Below, one piece after another: positions 9,086 to 19,240 of a stretch of DNA of 64,000 bases. The position numbers were made by a program, and so were the translations under genes. Position 1 is the stretch's first letter. The number at the start of each line of letters is the position of its first letter. Under the pieces are notes generated by a model. It made no database searches. It had not been told where the DNA came from and was given only the letters and a program-made list of their open reading frames with translations. Source of the stretch: Massilioclostridium coli (GTDB lineage Bacteria > Bacillota > Clostridia > Oscillospirales > Ruminococcaceae); assembly GCF_900095865.1 (NCBI RefSeq), contig NZ_FMIZ01000007.1:1424530-1488529 (forward strand), written 5' to 3'.

Positions 9086-10168
9086 CTATCGTCCATCCTT
9101 TGCCAATTCTTCCTGTATGTAGGCCAGTGAAGCAATCTTAGCTTTTGTCTCTTCTACAGTTAACAACTGTGTATTATTACTGTTAAACTCGCTGAGTTTG
9201 GTTCTTTCAGTATTTCCTTCTGTAAAATACTTGTCGTAATTCAAGCCCCTTTTATCACATGGCACTCGATAAAAGTTACCCATGTCAATGGCATGGACGC
9301 ATTCCTCATTGGTAAGTAGTGTTTCATACATCTTCTCACCATGGCGGATACCAATAACCTTTATGTCTTTCTCACAACCATCAAAAAGTTCCATAACAGC
9401 TTTTGCTTGTGTTTCAAGCGTGCAAGCAGGTGCTTTTTGTACAAGGATATCCCCTGAATGACCATGTTCAAAAGCGAACAACACCAAATCAACTGCCTCA
9501 TCAAGGGACATAATAAACCTTGTCATGGATGGTTCTGTAATTGTGATTGGTTTACCAGCTCGAATCTGATCAATCCACAACGGAATCACCGAACCGCGAG
9601 AGCACATCACGTTACCGTAACGGGTACAGCAAATCTTCGTATTTTTACTAGTGCGGCTTTTAGCGACGATAACCTTTTCCATCATAGCTTTTGAGGTTCC
9701 CATAGCGTTAACAGGATATGCCGCCTTATCTGTTGATAGGCAAACCACTGTCTCTACATCAGCTTCAATCGCCGCTGTAAGGACATTATCAGTTCCTATT
9801 ACATTGGTCTTTACTGCCTCAATCGGAAAAAATTCGCAAGATGGCACCTGTTTTAAGGCTGCGGCATGAAAGATATAGTTCACTCCAACCATAGCGGTAT
9901 TAATTGAATTTATATCACGGACATCTCCTATATAAAATTTTAGCTTATCCGCATACTCAGGAAATCGTGCCTGATATTCATGCCGCATATCATCCTGTTT
10001 TTTCTCATCACGGGAAAAAATACGGATTTCTCCGATATCGGATGTAATAAAACGATTTAAAACCGCATTCCCAAAAGAGCCTGTCCCTCCTGTAATTAAA
10101 AGAGTAGCGTTTTTCATACGATCAGGAATATTTATTGGTAAAACTGATGGATTAAATATTTCACTCAT
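9086..10168 (-). CDS. capE: CapE-like UDP-GlcNAc 4,6-dehydratase/5-epimerase
   Basis: The protein has the dehydratase Rossmann motif LLITGGTGSFGNAVL, RIFSRDEKKQ, FHAAALKQVP and STDKAAYPVNAMGTSK, the usual CapE/FlaA1 set. This enzyme class opens the UDP-L-FucNAc pathway. ATG 10168 follows GAGAGGAT at about 8 bp and gives 360 residues, close to the family length; upstream in-frame ATGs up to 10249 lack a comparable site. capF follows after 1 bp, so the two are probably translationally coupled. The 10169-10493 gap holds no gene; a GGCAGG/CCTGCC hairpin near 10.34 kb lacks a T-tract. Confidence 0.88.
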   Translation of the reverse strand: MSEIFNPSVLPINIPDRMKNATLLITGGTGSFGNAVLNRFITSDIGEIRIFSRDEKKQDDMRHEYQARFPEYADKLKFYIGDVRDINSINTAMVGVNYIFHAAALKQVPSCEFFPIEAVKTNVIGTDNVLTAAIEADVETVVCLSTDKAAYPVNAMGTSKAMMEKVIVAKSRTSKNTKICCTRYGNVMCSRGSVIPLWIDQIRAGKPITITEPSMTRFIMSLDEAVDLVLFAFEHGHSGDILVQKAPACTLETQAKAVMELFDGCEKDIKVIGIRHGEKMYETLLTNEECVHAIDMGNFYRVPCDKRGLNYDKYFTEGNTERTKLSEFNSNNTQLLTVEETKAKIASLAYIQEELAKDGR

Positions 10169-10493
10169 GATTATATCCTCTCCCATTTGAATAATTATCA
10201 ATTTAGCAGAACCATAGAATGATTTTGAATCATAATTTAAAGTATCCAATTAAAATCCTTTTCTGCCTTTTTTGTAATATGTTTGAAACAGCAGCAAATA
10301 TAATAATCTTTATTTGCTATAAAGCTATGTAATACCGGCAGGAAAGCCATTACCTGCCAACTATTATGGTTAGTAAAATAGCTCTCTTTCTTAAACTAAG
10401 CACTACCAAAAATAAAGTTTATAATTGTTTGATATACTAGCTTTGTTAAAGATAATATATCCTTTTCAAAAGTAAAAATGTTCTTAAATCAAT

Positions 10494-11285
10494 CTATCTC
10501 AGTTTAAGTCCATTTTCTTTTAATCGTTCTTCTAACGCTTTCATCCTCGCAAGATCTTCTGTTGCCATATGATGATAAAATTGATGTTTATTACGAAGAT
10601 AAGAAAGCTCAAATTCTAAAGCTAAACTTATCATTCTTGTAGCTTTAGCCTCCGAATCAGGACGTGGTAAAACAACCTTCCGAGTCTCAAATAAATCAAT
10701 AGAATCGCCAAGTTTCATCAAAAACGGCACTGTATCAATTGATATACCGCCACCAATAGAAGATACTAAACCTTCTTTTTTTGCCATCTCACAAAGCTGT
10801 AAAACTTGTTGAAAAACTGCCTCACCATCAATTTTATCTCTACTAACTCCCATGGAAGCACTTAAATCAGAACGCCCCACTACCACCGTATTCAAAAAAC
10901 CTTTTGCAACGTTTAAGATATCAGAAAAATTTTGCGCACAGGTAACAGTTTCCGCATTTATAATCCATTCAATATTTTCGATATGATCTGCATATGCTTT
11001 ATTCGCAGCATCCTTAAATTTCTTCATAGCAAAAGGCGTTTCAATCATAGGTGCCATTATACCGGATGCATCTAAAAGTTTACATTGCTCAATATCTCGC
11101 ATAGCTTCGCATCCACCAATTTTAATATTGAGCTTGGTGTTCCCACAAAATACAACTTGATTTAGCATAATAAGCTCATCAAGTCTACTGCCTTCAGCCT
11201 CAAATTCAGCTTTAATCGCTATCATCCCATACTCTTCTCGAAGTTCTTTTATAATTTGAAGCATCCTTTTATTTTCTGCGTTCAT
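10494..11285 (-). CDS. HpcH/HpaI aldolase (CitE-like) family protein
   Basis: This 263-residue TIM-barrel-like protein shows family motifs KIGGCEAMRDIEQ, APMIETPFAMKKF, INAET and VVVGRSDLSASMG. The Glu and Asp residues in these are typical metal/phosphoenolpyruvate-site positions. HpcH/HpaI/CitE enzymes make or break C-C bonds with pyruvate- or acyl-derived substrates. Its place between an epimerase gene and capE suggests a role in making or decorating an unusual sugar of the surface polysaccharide, but no exact reaction can be assigned. It lies 34 bp after the epimerase stop on the same strand. Confidence 0.7.
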   Translation of the reverse strand: MNAENKRMLQIIKELREEYGMIAIKAEFEAEGSRLDELIMLNQVVFCGNTKLNIKIGGCEAMRDIEQCKLLDASGIMAPMIETPFAMKKFKDAANKAYADHIENIEWIINAETVTCAQNFSDILNVAKGFLNTVVVGRSDLSASMGVSRDKIDGEAVFQQVLQLCEMAKKEGLVSSIGGGISIDTVPFLMKLGDSIDLFETRKVVLPRPDSEAKATRMISLALEFELSYLRNKHQFYHHMATEDLARMKALEERLKENGLKLR

Positions 11286-11319
11286 CTGACTCTCACTTTC
11301 TTATCTATTACTTACTACA

Positions 11320-12261
11320 TCAAGTATTATTTGTTTTATTGTCTAAAGCCCACTCAACCATTTCCTTTATTCCAGATTCCAGTTGTACTGTAGGCTCCCA
11401 GCCAAGTTTCTCTTGAATTTTGGTATAATCACAATAAATTCCAAATTGATCACCAGGTGTACTGCCACTATACTCAATTTCAACAGAATAAGGTAAATGT
11501 TTACATATCTCAGAGATTAATTCTTCACAAGTTGTTTTTCGATTTGTACATACATTGTACACATTATAAAATGACTCTTCTTGTCCTTGGGCAGCTAGCA
11601 AACAGGCTTTTACATTATCGCTAACATGAGTAAAATCACGAAAACGTTCTTTATCTCCCATGACATGAATCCGTTTTGTATTTACTGCTTGTGCCAGGAA
11701 AATACTAACCATTCCCTGTCGCAAATTCTGCATATTTTGTCCAATTCCATATGTATTATTAAATCGAAGCGAGGTACAACGAATACCAAATGTTGAATAG
11801 ATTCGCATATAATGTTCACTAGCAAGTTTGCCAACTGCATAAAAAGTTTTTGGCTTGATTTCGCTTTCTTCTGTCACAGGGCATGGATTTTCATCTCCAT
11901 ATACTGACATTGAACTTGCATAAATAAATCGATTACATCCAGTCCGTTTGGCATAGTCTAATAAAATAAGGGTGCTTGCAATGTTTGAGTTCATATCATA
12001 AATTGGATCATCAAAACTTGTCATACCGCCACTTTGACCCGCAATATGAAAAATTGCATCAAATTTTTGCTCTCCTAACTTTGCAATTATATCAGGATCA
12101 TAATCATTTCCTTCAATAAATTTTACCCCAGAGGGAATATTTTCAATAAAACCTGTTGACAGATTATCAATTGTTGTTACTTGATGACCATCTATAACGA
12201 GTTTTTTTGCAAGATGTGAACCAATAAAACCGGCTGCTCCAGTAACCAAAAAATTAGCCAT
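11320..12261 (-). CDS. NAD-dependent sugar-nucleotide epimerase/dehydratase
   Basis: The 313-residue extended SDR has FLVTGAAGFIGSHLAKKL at the N-terminus, DNLSTG, the catalytic YASSMSVYG and YAVGKLASEH (YxxxK), and RFNNTYG. It belongs to the GalE-like group that interconverts nucleotide sugars in the cytoplasm. AAGGAGCG precedes ATG 12261, which overlaps the flippase 3' end by 8 bp, so the genes are likely coupled. The exact substrate (UDP-Glc, UDP-GlcNAc or another) is not decidable. Confidence 0.83.
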   Translation of the reverse strand: MANFLVTGAAGFIGSHLAKKLVIDGHQVTTIDNLSTGFIENIPSGVKFIEGNDYDPDIIAKLGEQKFDAIFHIAGQSGGMTSFDDPIYDMNSNIASTLILLDYAKRTGCNRFIYASSMSVYGDENPCPVTEESEIKPKTFYAVGKLASEHYMRIYSTFGIRCTSLRFNNTYGIGQNMQNLRQGMVSIFLAQAVNTKRIHVMGDKERFRDFTHVSDNVKACLLAAQGQEESFYNVYNVCTNRKTTCEELISEICKHLPYSVEIEYSGSTPGDQFGIYCDYTKIQEKLGWEPTVQLESGIKEMVEWALDNKTNNT

Positions 12262-13783
12262 TTTTTTTCGCTCCTTTTTTTAATTTATAAATAAATCCTT
12301 TAACAAGTGCCTTCTCTGAAGAATTCAAAACAAACAACCATAATATTACACAATGAATAACTCCCCAAATAGCGCCTTTAACAATAAATAGCCGTAGAGA
12401 TGTAGTTGGATAAATTGAGGAGATAACAAATCCAATCCCACAAGAAATTAATAATGGGATATACATTTTAAAATGACATTCCTTAAAATATCGCATAACA
12501 TCCAAGCCAAGCTTTTTGTAATAAATATAATTCATTAGGATAATATGTGATAAAATAAGGGCTAAAGATATCCCTACTGCCGCTCCAATAGCTCCAAAGC
12601 TTTTCCCCAAAGTAAGTGTGGTAATAATACTTATAACACTCCCCAAAGAGTACACTAGCGCCCTATATTTTACATTATTTGTTGCGTAAATCATTTCAGT
12701 TCCAATTGCTTGGGAAAAATGCACCAAAGAAGGGACTAAAATTAAAATCATTACATAATAAGACCGGATATATTTTTCCCCAACCCAGCATATGACAAAT
12801 TCTTTTCCCATAGAAACAAGTGCAACTACAAACAGAGAAACAATAATCAGTTGTATTCGTCCCACTTTTATCATTAAATCTGTAATCTTTTTTTTATCTT
12901 CTTTTGCAATTACCATACGTGTTACCTGCGGGAGATATAAATTATTAAATGCAGAACCAAATAAACAAATATAATTTTCAACCGAAACCGCAACAGCAAA
13001 TATAGAAATTTCAACTGTATTAGAGATAATACCTAGTAAAGATGGGATAAAAGTAAAAAAGAATCGATCTGCTATTGATGCAATCATAACCCAAATTGAA
13101 AAACCAAAAATTGATTTTAACATGGCTTTATCACGATATGTAATTTGAATTTTAATTTTTTCTTTTCTCTTAATATAGAGAAACTTTATTAAATTTACTA
13201 AAAATATAATTGATGTGTTAAAAAAGACCACTGTAAACAGTGACCCTCCCAGCAATAGTGCAATTACTACTGCGGATACAGTAATAATTTTAGCCAATAA
13301 ATCAAACAGTTTTTGAGCATATAATCGTTCGTATGCTGTAAAGATTCCATTTACAGGCAATAACGGAAACGATAATAAGGATACGGTTCCAGCGATGATA
13401 AAAATGCCTTTAAAATTTTCAAGTTCGGCAGGTGTCAAACTAACATAAATTTTCCCTAAAAGAGAATATACAGTAATAAGAGCAATCAAAATAATAAAAT
13501 CTAAAGTTAAAAATAGTTTTGTTGTAACACCTAATAATTGCTCAACTTTATGCTCAGCTCCTTCAGCACGATACCGAGCAATAAATCGTGTAATAGAGGC
13601 ACCTAATCCAAAATCCAATACAAAATAAGTCATAACTGAATTGACAAGAGAAAATAATGCATAATTGGATTGGCCTAGTTGCCCTATTAACCATGGCGTA
13701 TAGAGAAAACCTGAAATAATATTGAAAAAAATTGTGATATAAGAAACAATTGCTCCTGCTTTCACCTGATTAATCTTATGCAT
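12254..13783 (-). CDS. wzx: Polysaccharide flippase (Wzx family)
   Basis: This 509-residue, very hydrophobic protein has about 12-14 predicted membrane segments and the N-terminal pattern INQVKAGAIVSYITIFFNII that is typical of Wzx-type lipid-linked oligosaccharide flippases. It would move undecaprenyl-linked repeat units across the membrane. Start and stop overlap the neighbouring genes on both sides (8 bp each), marking a tight capsule operon. No matching Wzy polymerase is seen; it may lie in the part lost beyond 14.34 kb. Confidence 0.85.
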   Translation of the reverse strand: MHKINQVKAGAIVSYITIFFNIISGFLYTPWLIGQLGQSNYALFSLVNSVMTYFVLDFGLGASITRFIARYRAEGAEHKVEQLLGVTTKLFLTLDFIILIALITVYSLLGKIYVSLTPAELENFKGIFIIAGTVSLLSFPLLPVNGIFTAYERLYAQKLFDLLAKIITVSAVVIALLLGGSLFTVVFFNTSIIFLVNLIKFLYIKRKEKIKIQITYRDKAMLKSIFGFSIWVMIASIADRFFFTFIPSLLGIISNTVEISIFAVAVSVENYICLFGSAFNNLYLPQVTRMVIAKEDKKKITDLMIKVGRIQLIIVSLFVVALVSMGKEFVICWVGEKYIRSYYVMILILVPSLVHFSQAIGTEMIYATNNVKYRALVYSLGSVISIITTLTLGKSFGAIGAAVGISLALILSHIILMNYIYYKKLGLDVMRYFKECHFKMYIPLLISCGIGFVISSIYPTTSLRLFIVKGAIWGVIHCVILWLFVLNSSEKALVKGFIYKLKKGAKKNG

Positions 13784-14336
13784 TATCCTGCCCCTTGTCT
13801 TTTTCTGTTACAATAATGGAATCAAAATCCACCCTTTCAAAAGCTTCAAGTTTACCTCCTCTTGTAGCGTTATAGATATGAATGCCATGAGCTTTACAAT
13901 ATTTTTCTGCTGTAAGATACGCCCGTGTCATTTCTACAACTTTTGGTAAATTAATTGAATCAATCGGAACTTCCGCCTCTGCAAAATAATTTTTCTCCCC
14001 TGTATTCTGCTTGATTATATTTCCATCATCATCAATCTCAATGGAATAGTTATGATCAACACCTAAGAGATATATCTCAGAAAATCCCATATATACAGCA
14101 AGTTGTATGCATGTATATGTAATTGTTAATCCCTCAAATACTTCCTTAGAGGCATCCTTACTAAATCCATAGAGATTCTTTTTTGGAGGTTTATAACGCA
14201 TCGGTATCATTGCAACATTTTTGCTACTACAAAATGCTTCTGGATATTTATGATACTGTTTTGCCGATATAAAGCTATAGAATGATTCTGCTATGGTTCC
14301 AGGTAGATCTTTCTTCATATTATCAATTACTTCGCC
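13776..14336 (-). pseudogene. 5'-truncated DUF115/MptE-like glycan-synthesis protein
   Basis: The remaining C-terminal ~180 residues include GFSEIYLLGVDHNYS, FEGLTITYTCIQLAVYMG and NATRGGKLEAFERV. These match DUF115/MptE-like proteins found in polysaccharide clusters, which are related to CstII-type transferases. The reading frame is open upstream of ATG 14318 through HGEVIDN, then meets the GC-rich ICE sequence at about 14337-14345. The N-terminal half is therefore missing rather than naturally short. It heads the surviving capsule operon, so the native promoter has also been lost. Confidence 0.65.
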
Positions 14337-14978
14337 ATGTGCTACGAACTAATCCAGCTTGTAATTGAGAAAAACAATCTGCACGATCTCGACACTTGGA
14401 TTTTCTTCAAGTGGATTTTCAAAACCTTTGTTGCGGTGCTGCTGGTAACAAATACTTGGAACATCGTCATGGGCGTATTTGACATTACACAGAGCGTCGT
14501 CAACGACAGCGCGGGCGTTATCATATCCGACACAAGCATAGATATTGCAACCGTTATCACCGATATAGAAGCAAAGCTGGACGCTATGAGCGTCGGCGGG
14601 CTTTTGGGGCTATGGTTTCAATCACTCTTTGTGGGGCTTACCATGAAAGCGTTGTCTATCTGTATCATGCTGGTGGTGTACGGGCGCATGATTGAAATAT
14701 ACCTTGTAACGAGTATCGCCCCTATCCCCGTTGCGACAATGGTAAATCGTGAATGGGGCGGCATGGGACAGAACTACTTAAAATCCTTGCTTGCCCTCGG
14801 TTTTCAGGCTTTTCTAATTCTTGTGTGCGTCGGTATTTATGCGGTTTTGATACAGACAATCGCAGCAACCGATGACATATCCGGCGCGATCTGGTCTTGC
14901 ATGGGCTATACCGTCCTCTTGTGTTTTACGCTTTTCAAAACGGGAAGCCTTGCAAAATCCGTATTCAGCGCGCATTAA
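14337..14978 (+). pseudogene. VirB6/TrbL-like T4SS inner-membrane protein, N-terminus missing
   Basis: The 213 residues include the conserved tail of the CD1112-type VirB6/TrbL family: YELIQLVIEKNNLHDLDTW, FKWIFKTFVAVLLVTNTWN, GRMIEIYLVTSIAPIP and four to five membrane helices. Complete relatives carry ~80-100 more N-terminal residues; here homology starts exactly at the junction, and the apparent ATG at 14337 has no ribosome-binding site. The full protein would form the membrane channel of the conjugation apparatus. It begins the surviving transfer operon. Confidence 0.8.
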
Positions 14979-14988
14979 GGGGGTGCAG

Positions 14989-15537
14989 ATGAAGAAATAC
15001 AAAATCATTTACGCCGATCCCCCTTGGAGATACGCGAGAAGCAAGGTACAGGGCGCAGCGGAAAAGCACTATCCCACTATGAGTATTGAGGAACTTTGCG
15101 CTTTACCCGTCAAAGAAATTGCGGATAAGGACTGTATTTTATTCCTATGGGCGACGTTCCCGCAGCTTAAAGAAGCGTTGCAGTTAATCAAGGCTTGGGG
15201 ATTTACCTATAAATCCGTTGCCTTTGTATGGTTAAAGCAAAATCGGAAATCGCCCACTTGGTTTTATGGCTTGGGCTTTTGGACGCGAGGAAATGCGGAA
15301 ATCTGCTTGCTTGCTACCAAAGGACACCCGAAGCGACAATCAAACAAGGTACATCAATTTATTATTTCCCCTGTTGAGCAGCACAGCAAAAAGCCGGATA
15401 TAACGCGGGAAAAGATACTTGCCCTTATGGGCGACCTACCGCGTATTGAACTGTTTGCAAGGCAGCATACCCCTGGTTGGGACGTATGGGGAAATGAAAT
15501 CAAAAGCGACATACGGTTTGCCGGAAAGGAGGTTTGA
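14989..15537 (+). CDS. MT-A70-family DNA N6-adenine methyltransferase
   Basis: This 183-residue protein opens with KIIYADPPWRY, which contains the DPPW catalytic tetrad of MT-A70 adenine methyltransferases. It then shows LFLWATFPQL, WLKQNRKSPTWFYGLGFWTR and a C-terminal RIELFARQHTPGWDVWGNE. ATG 14989 follows an AAGGGGGTG site and lies 10 bp after the virB6 stop. It sits inside the T4SS operon, between VirB6 and PrgI. It probably methylates element DNA to evade restriction in a new host, but could also act on host DNA. No cognate endonuclease gene is adjacent. Confidence 0.87.
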   Translation: MKKYKIIYADPPWRYARSKVQGAAEKHYPTMSIEELCALPVKEIADKDCILFLWATFPQLKEALQLIKAWGFTYKSVAFVWLKQNRKSPTWFYGLGFWTRGNAEICLLATKGHPKRQSNKVHQFIISPVEQHSKKPDITREKILALMGDLPRIELFARQHTPGWDVWGNEIKSDIRFAGKEV

Positions 15538-15538
15538 A

Positions 15539-15931
15539 ATGGCGTATGTAACCGTCCCAAAGGATTTAACCAAAATCAAGAGCAAGGTAATGTTCAACCT
15601 TACCAAAAGACAATTACTCTGTTTCGGCGCGGCGGTGGCTATCGGGCTACCGCTATTCTTTTTGACAAAGGACAGCGCGGGAACGACAACGGCGGCTTTG
15701 TGCATGGTGCTTGCCATGCTGCCCATGTTCCTACTCGCTATGTACGAGAAGAACGGGCAACCGCTGGAAGTGATTATACGGCAATTTGTGGAAGTGAAGT
15801 TTCTTCGCCCCAAAGAGCGACCTTATCAGACCAACAATTTTTATACCGCCCTTGCGCGGCAGGAGCGATTAGATAAGGAGGTACGGGCGATTGTCAAAGG
15901 AAAAGGGAAAGACCCAAAACAAAAAGCGTAA
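15539..15931 (+). CDS. prgI: PrgI-family T4SS protein (VirB3-like)
   Basis: The 130-residue protein starts MAYVTVPKDLTKIKSKVMFN and has two adjacent membrane helices (LCFGAAVAIGLPLFF and AALCMVLAMLPMFLLAMY), then EVIIRQFVEVKFLRPKERPY, the standard PrgI layout. The start at 15539 follows AAAGGAGG at a good distance and comes just after the methyltransferase stop. PrgI works with the VirB4 ATPase, whose gene starts inside this one, in assembling the mating channel. Confidence 0.88.
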   Translation: MAYVTVPKDLTKIKSKVMFNLTKRQLLCFGAAVAIGLPLFFLTKDSAGTTTAALCMVLAMLPMFLLAMYEKNGQPLEVIIRQFVEVKFLRPKERPYQTNNFYTALARQERLDKEVRAIVKGKGKDPKQKA

Positions 15932-18287
15932 ACTTACGCGGCAGGAAAAGAAACAGATCGACGCGCTTATCCGGCAGTCAAAGGGCGACGGGAAGCCCCA
16001 TACGGCGCAGGACAGCATACCGTTTGAACGAATGTATAAGGACGGGATTTGCCGCCTTGCAAACGGGCGGTATTCCAAGTGCATTGAGTTTGAAGATATT
16101 AACTATCAGCTTGCGCAGCCGGACGACAAGACCGCCATTTTTGAAGCCCTTTGCGATATGTATAACTCTTTTGACGCTTCTATCAGTGTGCAGCTTTCCT
16201 TAATCAGCCGCCATGCGAACAAGGAGGATTTCAAGAGCAGTATCACGATTGCCCCACAGAATGACGACTTTGACAGTATCAGAGCCGAATACACCGAAAT
16301 GCTGCAAACACAGCTTGAACGCGGCAACAACGGGCTTATCAAGACAAAGTTTCTCACCTTTACCATTGAAGCAAAAGATATTAAATCGGCGCGGGCGCGG
16401 CTTGCCCGTATCGAAACGGACACCCTCAACCATTTTAAGGTGATCGGCGCGGCGGCGCGGGTATTGGACGGGAAGCAGCGGCTTGAAGTGCTGCATGGGC
16501 TTTTCCACCCGGACGGGGAACGCTTCAACTTTGCGTGGGAATGGCTACCCGTAAGCGGCCTTTCCGTCAAAGACTTTATTGCCCCGTCCTCTTTCCGTTT
16601 TGGCGACGGGCGAATGTTTCAAATGGGCGGGAAGTTTGGCGCGGTTTCCTTTTTGCAGATTGCCGCGCCGGAACTTTCAGACCGTATGCTTGCCGACTTC
16701 ATGGAAGCGGAAAACGGGATTGTCGTCAATCTGCACATTCAGAGTATCGACCACAACGAAGCGATCAAGACGATCAAGCGGAAAATCACCGACCTTGACC
16801 GTATGAAAATCGAGGAACAGAAAAAGGCAATCCGCAGCGGCTACGATATGGATATAATTCCGTCCGACCTTGCCACCTACGGCGGCGAAGCGAAAAACCT
16901 TTTGCGGGATTTGCAGAGCCGGAACGAGCGAATGTTTTTGCTTACGCTGTTAGTTTTGAATGTGGCAGACACAAAGCAGAAATTGGACAACGACGTATTT
17001 CAGGCCGCAAGTATCGCACAGAAATACAACTGTATGCTCACCCGCCTTGACTACCGGCAGGAACAGGGGCTTATGTCCTCTATCCCATTGGGCGAAAACC
17101 TAATCCAAATCCAGCGGGGCTTGACGACTTCCAGCACCGCCATTTTCGTCCCCTTTACGGTACAAGAGCTGTTCCAAAGCGGCGAAGCGTTGTATTACGG
17201 CTTAAACGCATTATCGAATAACATGATTTTGTGCGACAGGAAAAGGCTGAAGAACCCTAACGGCTTGATACTCGGCACACCCGGCAGCGGCAAGAGTTTT
17301 TCGGCAAAGCGCGAGATCACCAACGCTTTTCTCATTACCGCAGACGATATTATCATTTGCGACCCGGAAGCGGAATATTACCCCCTTGTGGAACGGCTGA
17401 AAGGGCAGGTTATCAAGGTTTCGCAGAACAGCACGCAGTACATTAACCCGATGGATATAAACCTCAATTACAGCGAGGGCGACACGCCCATAGCCTTAAA
17501 GAGCGATTTTATCCTTTCCTTTTGCGAGTTGATTATGGGCGGCAAAAACGGGCTGGAAGCGGTTGAAAAGACTTTGATTGACCGCGCCGTTATCAGCGTG
17601 TACCGCAGCTACCTTGCAGACCCGAAGCCGGAGAATATGCCGATTTTGGGCGACCTCTACAATGAAATCAAGAAGCAGCCGGAAAAGGAAGCGCAGCGTA
17701 TCGCGTCGGCATTGGAACTCTATGTAAATGGCAGTTTGAACGTGTTTAACCACCAAACAAACGTTGACATTCACAACCGCCTTGTCTGCTTTGATATTAA
17801 AGAACTCGGCACCCAGCTACGAAAACTCGGTATGCTCATTGTCCAAGATCAAGTTTGGAACAGAGTTACCATAAACCGCAGCGAAGGCAAGGCGACGCGG
17901 TACTATATCGACGAGTTTCATTTGCTGCTCAAAGAGGAACAGACCGCAGCGTACAGCGTTGAGATTTGGAAGCGTTTTAGAAAATGGGGCGGTATTCCGA
18001 CAGGTATCACCCAAAACGTGAAAGATTTGTTATCGTCCCGCGAGGTGGAGAACATTTTTGAAAACAGCGATTTTGTGTATATGCTCAACCAAGCCCAGGG
18101 CGACAGGGAAATCCTTGCAAAGCAGCTTAACATTTCGCAGCAGCAAATGACCTATGTAACCCATTCCGACGCGGGCGAGGGGCTTATCTTCTATGGCAAC
18201 GTGATTTTGCCCTTTATTGACCGTTTCCCGCAAGATACGGAACTCTATCGTGTAATGACGACCAAACCCGGCGAGGTGTCGGCATGA
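15891..18287 (+). CDS. virB4: VirB4-like conjugation ATPase
   Basis: The 798-residue ATPase energises T4SS assembly and DNA transfer. Its Walker A motif [12 protein letters not shown] lies at about residue 461 and Walker B is [10 protein letters not shown] near residue 672. A TTG start at 15891, eight bases after AAGGAGG, gives MSKEKGK; the gene overlaps prgI by 41 bp and the following methyltransferase by 4 bp. Length and motif order match the TraE/VirB4 proteins of Tn916- and Tn1549-type ICEs. It is cytoplasmic and peripheral to the membrane. Confidence 0.92.
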   Translation: MSKEKGKTQNKKRKLTRQEKKQIDALIRQSKGDGKPHTAQDSIPFERMYKDGICRLANGRYSKCIEFEDINYQLAQPDDKTAIFEALCDMYNSFDASISVQLSLISRHANKEDFKSSITIAPQNDDFDSIRAEYTEMLQTQLERGNNGLIKTKFLTFTIEAKDIKSARARLARIETDTLNHFKVIGAAARVLDGKQRLEVLHGLFHPDGERFNFAWEWLPVSGLSVKDFIAPSSFRFGDGRMFQMGGKFGAVSFLQIAAPELSDRMLADFMEAENGIVVNLHIQSIDHNEAIKTIKRKITDLDRMKIEEQKKAIRSGYDMDIIPSDLATYGGEAKNLLRDLQSRNERMFLLTLLVLNVADTKQKLDNDVFQAASIAQKYNCMLTRLDYRQEQGLMSSIPLGENLIQIQRGLTTSSTAIFVPFTVQELFQSGEALYYGLNALSNNMILCDRKRLKNPNGLILGTPGSGKSFSAKREITNAFLITADDIIICDPEAEYYPLVERLKGQVIKVSQNSTQYINPMDINLNYSEGDTPIALKSDFILSFCELIMGGKNGLEAVEKTLIDRAVISVYRSYLADPKPENMPILGDLYNEIKKQPEKEAQRIASALELYVNGSLNVFNHQTNVDIHNRLVCFDIKELGTQLRKLGMLIVQDQVWNRVTINRSEGKATRYYIDEFHLLLKEEQTAAYSVEIWKRFRKWGGIPTGITQNVKDLLSSREVENIFENSDFVYMLNQAQGDREILAKQLNISQQQMTYVTHSDAGEGLIFYGNVILPFIDRFPQDTELYRVMTTKPGEVSA

Positions 18288-19240
18288 GGATAGAAATGGA
18301 CAAAATCTATTGCGGCGACAGCTTGCAGGTGCTTCAAACCTTGCCGGAAAATGCAGTTGATTGTTGCGTAACGTCCCCACCCTACTATGCCTTGCGGGAC
18401 TACGGCGCAGACGGGCAGATCGGACGGGAAGCAACGCCGGAGGAATATGTTTCCCGTATTACGGCGGTATTCCATGAGGTAAAGCGGGTGCTTACGCCGG
18501 AGGGTACTTGTTGGCTGAATATCGCGGACACTTATTGCGGCACAGGCAGCAAAGCCGACCACCAAGACCCCAAATACCCCAAAGGCAGGAACGGGCAGCA
18601 AGTGGCGTTTAACCACCGCGCCCCCGGCTGCAAGCCCAAAGATTTAATTGGTATTCCGTGGCTTGTAGCCCTCGCCTTGCGGGGCGACGGTTGGTATTTG
18701 CGCAGTTCTATCATTTGGCACAAAACAAACCCCATGCCGGAAAGCACGCGGGACAGGCCGACCCGCTGCTATGAATATGTGTTTCTGCTTACCAAGTCAA
18801 AGAAGTATTATTACGATTGGCAAGCAGTAGCCGAGCCGATAGCCCCCACAACGGCGGGGCGGCTGAAAAGCGGAGTTAGCAAAGGAAATAAGTATAACGT
18901 TACTGTTCCGGGGCAAAACCAACCGCAGAAAATCAACCGCCCCCGCGAAAAGGGCGCATACGCCGACGAGTTGATTTCTCCCGTCCGCAGCCGCCGCAAC
19001 GTTTGGCAGATTAACAATGTCGGCTATCATGGCGGGCATTTCGCAGCGTTCCCGCCGAAACTTGCGGAAACGTGCATTTTGGCGGGCTGTCCCATCGGCG
19101 GGATTGTCCTTGACCCCTTTTTCGGCAGCGGCACGACGGGCATGGTAGCAAAACGGCTTAACCGCCGCTATATCGGCATTGAGTTAAACCCCGACTATTG
19201 CGAACTTGCAAAACAGCGGATTGGAGGTGATGAAGATTGA
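18284..19240 (+). CDS. Beta-class DNA methyltransferase (N4-cytosine or N6-adenine)
   Basis: This 318-residue enzyme has the catalytic motif [12 protein letters not shown] (SPPY) near residue 30 and the AdoMet motif [13 protein letters not shown] near residue 285, followed by [16 protein letters not shown]. Catalytic motif before AdoMet motif is the beta-class order. It starts in an ATGA overlap with virB4. It is the second methyltransferase inside the transfer operon and is likewise without a partner endonuclease, so a protective or anti-restriction role is the simplest reading. The modified base cannot be decided from SPPY alone. Confidence 0.87.
   Translation: MRIEMDKIYCGDSLQVLQTLPENAVDCCVTSPPYYALRDYGADGQIGREATPEEYVSRITAVFHEVKRVLTPEGTCWLNIADTYCGTGSKADHQDPKYPKGRNGQQVAFNHRAPGCKPKDLIGIPWLVALALRGDGWYLRSSIIWHKTNPMPESTRDRPTRCYEYVFLLTKSKKYYYDWQAVAEPIAPTTAGRLKSGVSKGNKYNVTVPGQNQPQKINRPREKGAYADELISPVRSRRNVWQINNVGYHGGHFAAFPPKLAETCILAGCPIGGIVLDPFFGSGTTGMVAKRLNRRYIGIELNPDYCELAKQRIGGDED

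Noticed and set aside
10320..10355. GGCAGG/CCTGCC hairpin downstream of the HpcH/HpaI-like gene as a terminator
   Set aside because: No T-tract follows on either strand and the stem is short.
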